From JAEUHQ01 sp964538915 (GTDB lineage Bacteria > Planctomycetota > UBA1135 > UBA2386): 64,000 nt of DNA. The position numbers were made by a program, and so were the translations under genes. Of the stretch, positions 1-7,716 are shown piece after piece; position 1 is the stretch's first letter, and every line of letters begins with the position of its first letter. The notes beneath the pieces were generated by a model. That model worked only from the letters and a program-made list of their open reading frames with translations, did no database searches and was not told the origin of the DNA. The stretch is taken from positions 17,262-81,261 of the forward strand of contig CAZIFB010000018.1 of the NCBI GenBank assembly GCA_964538915.1, written 5' to 3'.

Positions 1-541
1 CGGCGCCGGCGATCGGTTGCCCCGCGTCGTCGCGCACGACTCCCGTGACCGTGCCGCCGCGCGGCACGTGCACGGTGCCGAGGTCCCAGTCGCTTGCCCG
101 AGAAGGCTGCCATCCGGACCACCAGTCGCGCGGGATCGTGGGAGCGTCGACCACGAAGAAGAAGGTCTCCTGCGGCATCGCGAACACGAACGCCCCGTCG
201 GCAGCCGTCGTCGCCGCCGCGAATGCCGAGGCCTTGCGGTCGGCGCCGGCGAACACACGCAGCGTCACGTTCGCGAGCGGTGCGCCGTGCTGCAGCAGCG
301 TGCCGCGCACGACATGTCCTTCGATGGCCTGGGTGCGCGCGGTCGACGGCGAGGCATCCGCGGGCGCGGTATCGATCGGCGTCGCTGCTGCACCGGGAGC
401 CGCAGCAGGTGTGTCGGCGACGGGTGCCGCGTTCGCGGCCGGTGCGGGCGGCACGTCCGCCGTCGCGCGCAGGAGCCACCACGCGGCGATCGCGAGGAGC
501 AGCGCGGCGGCGCCGACGGCGGCGAACGGGTTCTTGCCCAT
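1..541 (-). CDS. Exported carboxypeptidase-regulatory-like repeat protein (5' part only)
   Basis: The reading frame starts at ATG 541 and runs off the left edge of the window, so only the first 180 residues are visible. Residues 8-24 form one hydrophobic segment that acts as signal peptide or anchor. A linker of about 45 residues rich in Ala, Pro and Thr follows. After it comes a beta-rich stretch with the pattern of carboxypeptidase-regulatory-like/Greek-key repeats (GHVVRGTLLQHGAPLANVTL, then TVTGVVRDDAGQPIAGA at the edge). Such domains are folding or adhesion modules of exported proteins. The missing C-terminal part may carry a catalytic or further repeat domain, so no function is claimed. 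It lies 46 bp downstream of the sorbosone-dehydrogenase-like gene on the same strand and may be co-transcribed with it. Confidence 0.75.
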   Translation of the reverse strand, partial: MGKNPFAAVGAAALLLAIAAWWLLRATADVPPAPAANAAPVADTPAAAPGAAATPIDTAPADASPSTARTQAIEGHVVRGTLLQHGAPLANVTLRVFAGADRKASAFAAATTAADGAFVFAMPQETFFFVVDAPTIPRDWWSGWQPSRASDWDLGTVHVPRGGTVTGVVRDDAGQPIAGA

Positions 542-587
542 GCGCAGAGTCTGCTCGCCGACGGCTCGATCCGCCAGCCGCCGCGAC

Positions 588-2201
588 TCAGCGGATCACG
601 CCTTCGCCGGCGTTCGTGAGCACGGCGCCGAACGGGTTCCAGCCCGCGTCGAGCACGAGCGCCTGCGCGTAGATGTCCTGGCCGACGAACGACGCGCCGC
701 CGGGCACGGCGATCGGCCACGGTGCGGTGCCGCTGCCGCCGAGGAGCGCGGTGAGGATCAGCGGCTGCGCGAAGAGCGTGCACGCGGGCATGCCGATGAT
801 CGTGAGGTCCGCGGGCAACGGTGCTCCGTCCCACGACGACTTCGACACGCCGAGCAGGCCGATCGACAACGACGGCGCCGTCGGCAGGCCGCCGATCTGC
901 AGCGACAGCGTGCCGCCGAGCACGGGGAGCGAACCGCCGGTCGCGGCGAGCGACGGCGTGCCGAAGCTGCCGGCACAGCCGTTGCCGAACGTCGACCACG
1001 TCGCGGCGGTCGGGCGGATGCGGCGCACGCTGCCGATGCTGACGTCCGCGCGTTCGCAGAAGTAGAGCGCGCCGTCGGCGCCGAAGCGGGCGTCGACGAT
1101 CCACGGCACGGTCGCCCACAGCGCCGGGTTCGCCTGGCCGGGCACCGGCGGGGCGGGCAGCCACGTGCCGCCGTTGTCCTGGAGCCGCCAGATGCGGCCG
1201 GTGAAGTGGTCGGTGTAGAAGTAGTCGCCGTCGTACTGCGGCCCGAAGCGCCACGGCGCGTTCGTCGGCACGCGGCAGACGCCGACCGAGATCAGCGCCT
1301 GGAACTGCGGCGGAACCGCGTGTACGGCGATCGGTGCGGACGGACCCGGCGCGCTGCCGGTGCACGTGGTGAGCGGCAGGTCGGCTTCGAACCACGGCCA
1401 GCCGAGGTTGTTGCCGCCGCTCGTCAACCGGTCGATCTCGTCGCGCTGCGCGTCGCCAACGTCGGCGACGAACACCGCGCCGTTCGCGGGGTCGATGTGG
1501 AAGCGGAACGGGTTGCGCAGACCGAACGCCCAGACGAGCGGCGCGACGTCGCCCGGGCCCGCGAACGGATTGCCCGGCGGCACGAGGTCCGAGCGCAGCG
1601 CGCTGCCGGCACCCGCGGGCAGCGTGTCGACGCGCATGCGCAGCAGCTTGCCGAGCAGGCTCGTCACGTCCTGCGCCTTGCACGCGTCGTCGTCTTCGCC
1701 GGTGGTGAGCCAGAGCATGCCGTCGGGCCCGAAGCGCAGGCATCCCGCTTCGTGCAGCGGCGTGTTGTCCGGCACACCGCTCAGGACGGTGTACGCGGTG
1801 CCGAGCTGGAGGCTGGTGCTCGTCGCGGTCGTGAGGCTGCCGGTGACCGTGAAGCGCGTGACGCGCAGGTCCGCGGCGGCGGCGTTCGTGTGGTAGCAGT
1901 AGACGAACGGGCGCGTCGGCCACTGCGGGTCGACCGCGACGGACAGCAGGCCCTGGCTGTAGGTCGTCACGAGCCCCGTCACCGTGCCGACGGTCGCCAC
2001 CGCGTTGCCGGCCGCCGTCGCCAGCACCTTCACGGCGCCCGTGTGTTGTTCGACGAAGATCACGCGCCCGTCGGGCAGGAAGTCGAGCGCGATCGGGCCG
2101 TGCTGGTTCGGCGCCAGCGTCTCCTGCACGAATCCGTGCGGCAGCGTCTGCGCCATCGCCAGCGTGGACACGAGAGAGGCCGCGACGAGATGGAGGCGCA
2201 T
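588..2201 (-). CDS. PQQ-dependent sugar dehydrogenase-like (GSDH) beta-propeller with C-terminal surface domain
   Basis: 537 residues starting at ATG 2201, with a clear signal peptide (residues 1-18, cleavage near AMA-Q). Residues about 20-400 match glucose/sorbosone dehydrogenase propellers: an early LDFLPDGRVIFVEQHTG blade, CLRFGPDGMLWLTTGEDDDA, and the family motif FGLRNPFRFHIDP. Family members oxidise sugars using PQQ in the periplasm, but many planctomycete paralogues have no tested activity. The last 130 residues are a separate beta domain (STFGNGCAGSFGTPSLAA to LTNAGEGVIR). Its motif order recurs in the protein at 7078-7527, so it is probably a surface or sorting domain rather than part of the enzyme. 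The longer upstream reading frame is rejected because the signal peptide marks the start. Confidence 0.85.
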   Translation of the reverse strand: MRLHLVAASLVSTLAMAQTLPHGFVQETLAPNQHGPIALDFLPDGRVIFVEQHTGAVKVLATAAGNAVATVGTVTGLVTTYSQGLLSVAVDPQWPTRPFVYCYHTNAAAADLRVTRFTVTGSLTTATSTSLQLGTAYTVLSGVPDNTPLHEAGCLRFGPDGMLWLTTGEDDDACKAQDVTSLLGKLLRMRVDTLPAGAGSALRSDLVPPGNPFAGPGDVAPLVWAFGLRNPFRFHIDPANGAVFVADVGDAQRDEIDRLTSGGNNLGWPWFEADLPLTTCTGSAPGPSAPIAVHAVPPQFQALISVGVCRVPTNAPWRFGPQYDGDYFYTDHFTGRIWRLQDNGGTWLPAPPVPGQANPALWATVPWIVDARFGADGALYFCERADVSIGSVRRIRPTAATWSTFGNGCAGSFGTPSLAATGGSLPVLGGTLSLQIGGLPTAPSLSIGLLGVSKSSWDGAPLPADLTIIGMPACTLFAQPLILTALLGGSGTAPWPIAVPGGASFVGQDIYAQALVLDAGWNPFGAVLTNAGEGVIR

Positions 2202-2306
2202 TCGGCGAACGATACGCGCCGCGGCGGTCCGACGGCCCGCGGCGACGGCAATCCGCAGCGCGGCACATCGTGGCGCCGGCGATGCGCACGCGGCATCCTC
2301 TGCGCC

Positions 2307-2741
2307 ATGCGCTCGCCGAAGCGACTCTTCGCGTTCCTGTTCGTTTGCGGCTGGTTCGTCGCGTGCGGCGGCAAGAGTGCCGCGGCGGGCGTCTACCTGC
2401 TCGATCGCTCGAACCTCCGCGAGCAGATGGCGGCGAACGGTGTCACCGCGGCTCCGCAGGATCGCGAAGAGCAGTCGCAGATGCTCGACAAGATCGTCGC
2501 CGGCATGGCGGGGCGCATCGAACTGAAGGCCGACGGCAACGCGGAGCTGCAGTTCGTGGCCGCTGGCAAGAGCGTCGAGACGAAGGGGACCTGGCGGCTC
2601 GTCGGCAGCACGGTCGCGATCGACGGCACCGCGCAGAACGGCGCGCGCGAAACGAAGCTGCTGCAATTGCACGACGGCTCGCTCACGCTCGAGCAGCCGG
2701 GGCAGAAAATCCCGATGAGACTCGTGTTCCACCGGCAGTGA
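2307..2741 (+). CDS. Small hypothetical lipoprotein
   Basis: 144 residues. The start at ATG 2307 is chosen because it gives a complete lipoprotein signal: basic MRSPKR, a hydrophobic stretch and the lipobox FVAC with the acylated Cys near residue 20. The mature part holds a short helix with many charged residues, then beta strands ending IPMRLVFHRQ. It resembles the next gene downstream (2834) in layout and in its closing strand (MRLVFHR against KLVFHRG), so the two may be diverged duplicates of a small beta-barrel lipoprotein. It is transcribed divergently from the 588-2201 gene across a gap of about 105 bp. A hexamer CATCCT lies 8 nt before the start. No function is assigned. Confidence 0.75.
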   Translation: MRSPKRLFAFLFVCGWFVACGGKSAAAGVYLLDRSNLREQMAANGVTAAPQDREEQSQMLDKIVAGMAGRIELKADGNAELQFVAAGKSVETKGTWRLVGSTVAIDGTAQNGARETKLLQLHDGSLTLEQPGQKIPMRLVFHRQ

Positions 2742-2833
2742 CCCGGCCGCGGGAATTCCGGCCGAGTTCGCCCGGGGGGATGGCATCGGCGACGCGGACC
2801 GCGAGAATGCGCCGCCCCTCACCGAGGCATTCC

Positions 2834-3202
2834 ATGAAGTCCTGGTCCCGATTCGTCCTGCCCCTCGTCGTGTTCGCCGCGTGCGGCGGCCCGGCGCACC
2901 CGCTCGCCGGCGCCTGGTCCCAGGAACTGCCGGAAGGCAAACACGGCATGTCGCTGGAGTTCGATGGCAAGGGCGAAAAGGTCGTCGTGCACGGCGCGCC
3001 GCGCGCCGACGGCACGCACGGTCACCCGAAGGCAACGTTCACCTGGGACGGAGCCGCGAAGACGCTGACCCTGAGCGGTGACCTCGTCACCGAGGGCAAG
3101 CCCGGCACGTGGACCGGCAGGCTCGAAGGCGATCACCTCGAACTGAGTTCGGCGGACGGGAAGCTCGTGTTCCACCGCGGTGGTGAACCGCACGGGCACT
3201 GA
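2834..3202 (+). CDS. Small hypothetical lipoprotein, paralogue of upstream gene
   Basis: 122 residues from ATG 2834. The N-terminus MKSWSRFVLPLVVFAAC is a typical lipoprotein signal with the Cys at residue 17. The rest is a run of beta strands (GAWSQELPEGKHGMSLEF, KATFTWDGAAKTLTLSGDL, TWTGRLEGDHLELSSADG) like the small beta-barrel domains that measure out protein or ligand binding. The ending KLVFHRGG echoes the upstream lipoprotein. It is followed after about 65 bp by apaG. No catalytic residues can be recognised. Confidence 0.75.
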   Translation: MKSWSRFVLPLVVFAACGGPAHPLAGAWSQELPEGKHGMSLEFDGKGEKVVVHGAPRADGTHGHPKATFTWDGAAKTLTLSGDLVTEGKPGTWTGRLEGDHLELSSADGKLVFHRGGEPHGH

Positions 3203-3266
3203 GCCGGGCTGCTCGCCCCACTCGCAATTCCCGCCCACTCACCTATCCTCCGAACCACGCCGAGCC

Positions 3267-3686
3267 ATGAAGAACACGCCCGAATCGGACACGACGTCGG
3301 AGGGAATCCGGATCCATGCCGTGGCGCAGTACCTGCCGCAGGAGTCGGACCCCGCGGGTCGCAACTTCGTCTTCCGCTACCGGATCACGATGACGAACAC
3401 GGGGACGAACGCGGCGAAGCTGCTCTCGCGTCACTGGATCATCGTCGACAGTGACGGGCGGCGCGAAGACCTGCGCGGTCGCGGCGTCGTCGGCGAAACG
3501 CCGCGCCTCGGCGCCGGCGAGACGTACTCGTACGTGAGCTACTGCCCGATCAAGACGACGTGGGGCACGATGGAAGGCAGCTACACGTTCGAACGCGACG
3601 ACGGCTCGTGCTTCCAGGTCGCGATCGGTCGCTTCTTCCTCGTGCCGAACGCGCGCCCGATCGAGCTCGAATCGCAGTCGCACTGA
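3267..3686 (+). CDS. apaG: ApaG domain protein (DUF525)
   Basis: 139 residues from ATG 3267. The sequence matches the ApaG family along its whole length: GIRIHAVAQYLPQESDPAG, then NFVFRYRITMTNTGTNAAKL, RHWIIVDSDGR, the signature RGRGVVGETPRLGAGE, and YVSYCPIKTTWGTMEGSYTF. ApaG is a fibronectin-III-like beta sandwich whose biochemical role is unsettled; it has been linked to Co/Mg resistance and diadenosine tetraphosphate metabolism in E. coli. The usual length is about 125 residues, so the protein is complete. The stop codon lies inside the left arm of a perfect 16-bp hairpin, so terminator and coding end overlap. Confidence 0.93.
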   Translation: MKNTPESDTTSEGIRIHAVAQYLPQESDPAGRNFVFRYRITMTNTGTNAAKLLSRHWIIVDSDGRREDLRGRGVVGETPRLGAGETYSYVSYCPIKTTWGTMEGSYTFERDDGSCFQVAIGRFFLVPNARPIELESQSH

Positions 3687-3715
3687 CTTGGCGCGCAAGG
3701 CGCGCCAAGTCAGTG
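3681..3715 (+). terminator. Perfect 16-bp hairpin overlapping the apaG stop codon
   Basis: The left arm CACTGACTTGGCGCGC (3681-3696) pairs perfectly with GCGCGCCAAGTCAGTG (3700-3715), leaving a 3-nt loop. The apaG stop TGA (3684-3686) is in the left arm. No T-run follows, so intrinsic termination is an inference. The right arm is also the beginning of the 116-bp repeat, and its second copy at 3817-3831 has lost most of its left arm. Confidence 0.6.
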
Positions 3716-3902
3716 GATTCCCTGGCCGCCGCCGCGACGCGGGGAAACGCCACGGGCGGACCGAGCCGCCGACCCCGCTTCGGCGGCGGATGCGTGGCTT
3801 CGCGCGGGCCGCAAGGCGCGCCAAGTCAGTGAATTCCCTGGCCGCCGCCGCGACGCGGGGAAACGCCACGGGCGGACCGAGCCACCGGCCCCGCTTCGGC
3901 GC
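3696..3902. repeat. Two-copy direct repeat, 116-bp period, between apaG and the sigma factor gene
   Basis: Copy 1 (about 3696-3786) and copy 2 (about 3812-3902) share a core of about 72 bases with a single substitution (GTGGATTCC against GTGAATTCC), then diverge slightly before a common CTTCGGCG. The copies lie in a gene-free stretch of nearly 300 bp. Reading frames across them are Arg/Ala-rich and overlap real genes, so I treat the unit as a non-coding repeat. It could be one site of a dispersed intergenic family. Confidence 0.8.
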
Positions 3903-3983
3903 GGGTTCGTTAACACCTTCGTCGCGCTAACGTCCTTCGCGTGGTCGGCGGCGAGCATCGCGTCGCCGGCACGTTGCGATGCG

Positions 3984-4538
3984 ATGACCCTGCAAGGCAC
4001 CGACTCACCTTGGGTCGACCTGGTGCCGCGCGCTCGGCGCGGCGACCCGGCGGCACAGAGCGCCGTGTACGAAGCGTTCGCGCGCATCGTGCACGCGATC
4101 GCCCTCGCGCACGTCGGCAGTCAGTTCGCCGACGACGTGACCCAGGAGGTGTTCTGCAACGTGTTCGCGTCTCTCGACGGCCTGCGCGATCCTCTGGCGC
4201 TGCCGGGCTTCGTCTGTGCCGCCGCGCGCAACGCCGCGCGGGACGTGTTGCGACGTCGCCGCCGTGCTCCTGGGGGTGCGCCGATCGACGATCTCCCGGC
4301 CGGTGGCCCGTCACCCCTCGCGACGGCCGAACAGCGGGAACTCGCGGAGCGGGTGCTCGGCTGCATCCGCGAATTGCCCGAGGCGTACCGCGAGACCCTC
4401 GTGCTACGACTCGTCGCCGGTTTGTCGGGGCCGGAGATCGCGGAGCGTACGGGTATGACGCACGGCTCGGTCCGTGTGAACCTGACGCGCGGCATGGCGC
4501 TGCTGCGGCCGATGCTCGCGGAGGCGGGACTGCCATGA
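3984..4538 (+). CDS. ECF-type RNA polymerase sigma factor
   Basis: 184 residues from ATG 3984. Region 2 spans about residues 15-80 (ALAHVGSQFADDVTQEVFCN, the helix that binds core polymerase and the -10 element). Region 4 covers about 115-180 with LPEAYRETLVLRLVAGLSGP and the helix-turn-helix EIAERTGMTHGSVRVNLTRG. This is the domain set of extracytoplasmic-function sigma factors. It overlaps the next gene by 4 bp (ATGA); that product is a membrane-anchored FecR-like protein, which suggests a sigma/regulator pair. Its target promoters are unknown. Confidence 0.9.
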   Translation: MTLQGTDSPWVDLVPRARRGDPAAQSAVYEAFARIVHAIALAHVGSQFADDVTQEVFCNVFASLDGLRDPLALPGFVCAAARNAARDVLRRRRRAPGGAPIDDLPAGGPSPLATAEQRELAERVLGCIRELPEAYRETLVLRLVAGLSGPEIAERTGMTHGSVRVNLTRGMALLRPMLAEAGLP

Positions 4539-5458
4539 ACGAACGCGACGACTACCTGCTCGATCCGAAGGCGCCGGTCGATCCCGCGATCGCCGCGCTG
4601 GAGAACGCGCTGCGGCCTCTCGCGTGGAACGGCGCGCCGATGCGCGACACCCGGCCGTCGGTCGCCGCGCGGCGGCGGGTTTGGCCCTGGTTGCTCGCGG
4701 CAACGCTGCTGGTGGGCGGCCTCGCCTTCGTGTTCCTGGATCGCGACCGCGGCCTGCGGCCGTTCGCCGAGGCGCGAACGTTCGTGGCCGTCGACGTGCC
4801 GGTGCGCATCCCGCTGTCGGATCTCGCGGAGGTCACGCTTCGCCCGGGCGGCAGGCTCGAGTTCCTGCACTGGCGCAAGGACGAGCTGCTCTTCGCACTG
4901 GGCCGCGGGTCGATCGAGGCGCGCGTCGCGCCGCCGCCGAAGGTCGCCGCGGGGTTCTTCCGCGTGGAGACGAAGCTCGGCCTCGTGATCGACCAGGGCT
5001 GCCGGTTCGTGCTCGAAGTGCGCGACGACCGGCGCACGAAGGTGACCGTGACCGAGGGCGCCGTCACGTTCGAAGGGCGCGACCGCACCGTCTTCGTGCC
5101 GGCGGGTGCGTCGGCGGAGGTGGACGACGGCGGCGTGACAACGCCGGTTTTCGCGGGCGCTGGAGGCGACCTCGCGAAGGCGGTGCGGCAGTTCGACATC
5201 CTGCGCTGGAAGGGCGCTTCCCTCGACGCGCGCGGCGAGAGCGTGAAGACACTCCTCGGCTTCGCGCGTGCGCCGCAAGATTCGCTCGTGCTCTGGCACA
5301 TGCTGCGCGATCCGGAGCCGTTCGTGCGCGAGGTCGCCGAGCAGCGCCTGCTCGAACTCGTCGGACCGCCCGACGGCGGCGCGTCGAAGCGCTCGACGTT
5401 CGATCCGGAGGAATGGCTGGCCCACCTGCGCATCGGGGCATGGCGGCCCGGCGGCTAG
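4535..5458 (+). CDS. FecR-domain transmembrane regulator of the adjacent sigma factor
   Basis: 307 residues. The start at ATG 4535 overlaps the sigma factor stop by 4 bp. There is a cytoplasmic N-terminus of about 48 residues, one membrane helix (WPWLLAATLLVGGLAFVFL, about 49-68) and a periplasmic FecR-like beta domain: ADLRPGG-type strands, ELLFALGRGSIEARV, FRVETKLGLVIDQGCRFVLE and VTVTEGAVTFEG. In FecIR systems the FecR protein keeps its sigma factor inactive or relays a signal. Here no TonB-dependent receptor is nearby, so the signal is unknown. The C-terminal 90 residues (HMLRDPEPFVREVAEQRLLE) look helical, like a HEAT-type repeat, and are unusual for FecR. Confidence 0.8.
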   Translation: MNERDDYLLDPKAPVDPAIAALENALRPLAWNGAPMRDTRPSVAARRRVWPWLLAATLLVGGLAFVFLDRDRGLRPFAEARTFVAVDVPVRIPLSDLAEVTLRPGGRLEFLHWRKDELLFALGRGSIEARVAPPPKVAAGFFRVETKLGLVIDQGCRFVLEVRDDRRTKVTVTEGAVTFEGRDRTVFVPAGASAEVDDGGVTTPVFAGAGGDLAKAVRQFDILRWKGASLDARGESVKTLLGFARAPQDSLVLWHMLRDPEPFVREVAEQRLLELVGPPDGGASKRSTFDPEEWLAHLRIGAWRPGG

Positions 5459-5463
5459 TTCGC

Positions 5464-5492
5464 TTGCCGCTCCTCTTCGCGGCAGCTAGGTT
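5464..5492 (+). promoter_or_regulatory. Candidate promoter of hutH
   Basis: TTGCCG (5464-5469), a 17-bp spacer and TAGGTT (5487-5492) lie just before the GTG start at 5499. Only 6 nt separate the -10 element from the start codon and there is no Shine-Dalgarno sequence, which fits a leaderless transcript. Confidence 0.5.
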
Positions 5493-5498
5493 CGCCCC

Positions 5499-7028
5499 GT
5501 GCCCACGATCCTGCTCGGCGACCCGTCGCTTCCCCTGTCCACACTCGTCGCGCTGAGCCGTCCGGGCGGACGGATCGCGTTGTCGAAGCAGGCGCGCCGG
5601 AACGTGCAGCGGAGCCGCGCGGTGGTGGAGCGCGCCGTGAAGTCGGGCGCCACGATGTACGGCATCAACACCGGCTTCGGGAAACTCGCCGGCGTGCGCA
5701 TTCCCGACGATCAGCTCGAGCAGCTGCAGGAGAACCTGCTGCTGTCGCACGCGACGGGCGTCGGTGAACCGCTCGCCGTCGACGCGAGCCGCCTCGCGTT
5801 CGCGCTGCGCATCCACAACCTGGCGCTGGGCTACTCGGGCGTGCGCCCCGAGCTGCTGGAGCAGGCGATGGCGCTGTGGAACGGCGGCTTCGTGCCGGTG
5901 ATCCCGAGCCAGGGTTCGGTCGGTGCGTCGGGCGACCTGGCGCCGCTGTCACACATGGCGCTGCCGCTGATCGGCCGCGGCGAGGTTCACGACGGCGGGC
6001 GTGTGATCTCGGGCGCCGCCGCACTGAAGAGGCTGGGCCGCGAGCCGCTCGTGCTTCGTGAGAAGGAAGGGCTCGCCCTGATCAACGGCACGCAGATCAT
6101 GACCGCGATCGGGTGCCTGTGCGTGCACCGTGCGATCGTGCTCGCGAAGACGGCCGATGTCGCGTGCGCGATGACGGTGGAGGCGCTGCGCGGCAGCGAG
6201 AAGCCGTTCCAGGAGCGCCTGCACACCGTGCGTCCGCACGAGGGCCAGCTCGCGACCGCGGCGAACCTGCGTGCGCTGCTCGCGGACAGCAAAGTGATGC
6301 CGAGCCACGCCAACTGCGGCAAGGTGCAGGACGCCTACTCGCTGCGCTGCGTGCCACAGGTGCACGGCGCGGCGAAGGACGGCATCCGGTACGCGCTGGA
6401 CGTGCTCGTCACCGAAGCGAACGCGGTGACCGACAACCCGCTGGTGTTCCCGAGCGGCGACGTCGTCAGCGGCGGCAACTTCCATGGCCAGCCGGTCAGC
6501 CAGGCGCTGGACTTCCTGAAGATCGCGGTGAGCACGCTCGCGAACATCAGCGAGCGGCGGATCGAGCAGCTCGTGAATCCCGACATCTCCGGCCTCCCGC
6601 CGTTCCTCGCCAAGAACCCGGGCCTCGAGAGCGGTTTCATGATCCCGCAGGTCGTCGCCGCGGCGCTCGCGAGCGAGAACAAGACGCTGGCGCATCCGGC
6701 GAGCGTCGACACCGTGCCGACATCGGCGAACCGCGAGGATCACGTGTCGATGGGCGTCACCGCGGCGCGGCACGCGGACCGCGTCGTCGCGAACACCGCG
6801 AAGGTGCTGGGCATCGAGGTGTTGTGCGCAGCGCAGGGGCTCGACCTCGGCGAGAAGCTGCGGCCCGGCGTCGGGGTCGACGCGGCGTACCGCGTGTTGC
6901 GCAAGAAGGTGCCGATGCTCTCCCAGGATCGCTTCCTCGCGCCGGATCTCGCGGCCGCGGAGCAGCTGGTCGAGGACGGCGATCTCGTCGCTGCCGCCGA
7001 GAAGAAGGCGGGGGTGCTGGCGGTGTGA
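5499..7028 (+). CDS. hutH: Histidine ammonia-lyase
   Basis: 509 residues, the usual length of bacterial histidase. The enzyme removes ammonia from L-histidine to give trans-urocanate, the first step of histidine degradation. The Ala-Ser-Gly at residues 143-145 (SQGSVGASGDLAPLSHMALP) is the precursor of the self-formed MIO electrophile. Other family blocks are YGINTGFGKLA near the N-terminus, TDNPLVFPSGDVVSGGNFHG and SANREDHVSMG. The start is GTG 5499. hutU, which takes the next step, lies about 2.1 kb downstream, but hutI and hutG are not in the window. A phenylalanine or tyrosine lyase shares the fold; the nearby hutU and the match throughout make histidase much more likely. Confidence 0.96.
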   Translation: MPTILLGDPSLPLSTLVALSRPGGRIALSKQARRNVQRSRAVVERAVKSGATMYGINTGFGKLAGVRIPDDQLEQLQENLLLSHATGVGEPLAVDASRLAFALRIHNLALGYSGVRPELLEQAMALWNGGFVPVIPSQGSVGASGDLAPLSHMALPLIGRGEVHDGGRVISGAAALKRLGREPLVLREKEGLALINGTQIMTAIGCLCVHRAIVLAKTADVACAMTVEALRGSEKPFQERLHTVRPHEGQLATAANLRALLADSKVMPSHANCGKVQDAYSLRCVPQVHGAAKDGIRYALDVLVTEANAVTDNPLVFPSGDVVSGGNFHGQPVSQALDFLKIAVSTLANISERRIEQLVNPDISGLPPFLAKNPGLESGFMIPQVVAAALASENKTLAHPASVDTVPTSANREDHVSMGVTAARHADRVVANTAKVLGIEVLCAAQGLDLGEKLRPGVGVDAAYRVLRKKVPMLSQDRFLAPDLAAAEQLVEDGDLVAAAEKKAGVLAV

Positions 7029-7077
7029 GTTCGCCCGTCCGACGCGACGCCGCCGTCGTTGCGCGTCGTGTCGTCGC

Positions 7078-7527
7078 TCAGAAGAAGCCGGCGGTGAGCC
7101 GGAGGGCGTTCGTCGAAGTGACCGAGGTCCACGCACCCTGCGCGTCCAGCTCGATCGGCACCATCTGGTGGTGGAAGGTGACGCCGACGATTGGCGGGAG
7201 GGAGGGCAGGAAGAAACTCGAGTCGGCGATGCCGTTCGAAGTGACGACCAGCCCGAGTATGTCGGGCGCCACCAGGACGTCGCAGCCGGTGCCCGCGAAG
7301 GGGAAAGCGAGCGTCAGGGGAGCCACGCCTTGCGGGACCGCTGTCACGCTCGTCAGCGTGAGCACCAGAGCCGAGGTGGGCAGGCCGGTGCCGCGTGCGC
7401 GGAAGGTCGCATCGACCCAAGGCAGGGTGAGGGCGGTGAGCTGGCTGCCCCCGCCGGTGCCCGGACATCCGACGCCTGTCGGAGCCGCGGTCGCCGGGCA
7501 CGTGGTCGAGATTCGTCCGAGGTTCAT
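7078..7527 (-). CDS. C-terminal remnant of a delta-60-repeat type surface protein (probably truncated)
   Basis: 149 residues from ATG 7527. It has no signal peptide and begins in the middle of a recognisable domain. The same frame stays open upstream and reads RTFATLPEGDILVGGSLGEM, which is the end of a beta-propeller or delta-60-like repeat, directly before the start. The visible part follows a planctomycete pattern: STTCPATAAPTGVGCPG, LPWVDATFRARGTGLP, GCDVLVAPDILG, GVTFHHQMVPIEL and a closing STNALRLTAGFF. In full-length relatives this is the C-terminal domain of long exported proteins. I infer that the 5' part was lost when this locus rearranged. It could still be a short expressed gene. 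It converges with hutH. Confidence 0.55.
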   Translation of the reverse strand: MNLGRISTTCPATAAPTGVGCPGTGGGSQLTALTLPWVDATFRARGTGLPTSALVLTLTSVTAVPQGVAPLTLAFPFAGTGCDVLVAPDILGLVVTSNGIADSSFFLPSLPPIVGVTFHHQMVPIELDAQGAWTSVTSTNALRLTAGFF

Positions 7528-7716
7528 CTCGCCTAACGATCCGCCGACCAGGATGTCGCCCTCGGGCAGCGTCGCGAACGTGCGTTCAGAACGATCGAGG
7601 TCTCGGTACTGTGCCGGCGGGCCCCTCGGTGGGTGCAGAGAGCGTTCGACCGAGTTCCCTGCGCTCCGAGTCAGAGGTCTTCGCGCCGCGCGCCGACGTC
7701 GCGAGTGAGCAGTGCG

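Noticed and set aside
3243..3869. Minus-strand frame over the 116-bp repeat with duplicated peptide MAFPRVAAAARE
   Set aside because: It overlaps apaG and simply translates the DNA repeat twice; there is no start signal or known domain.
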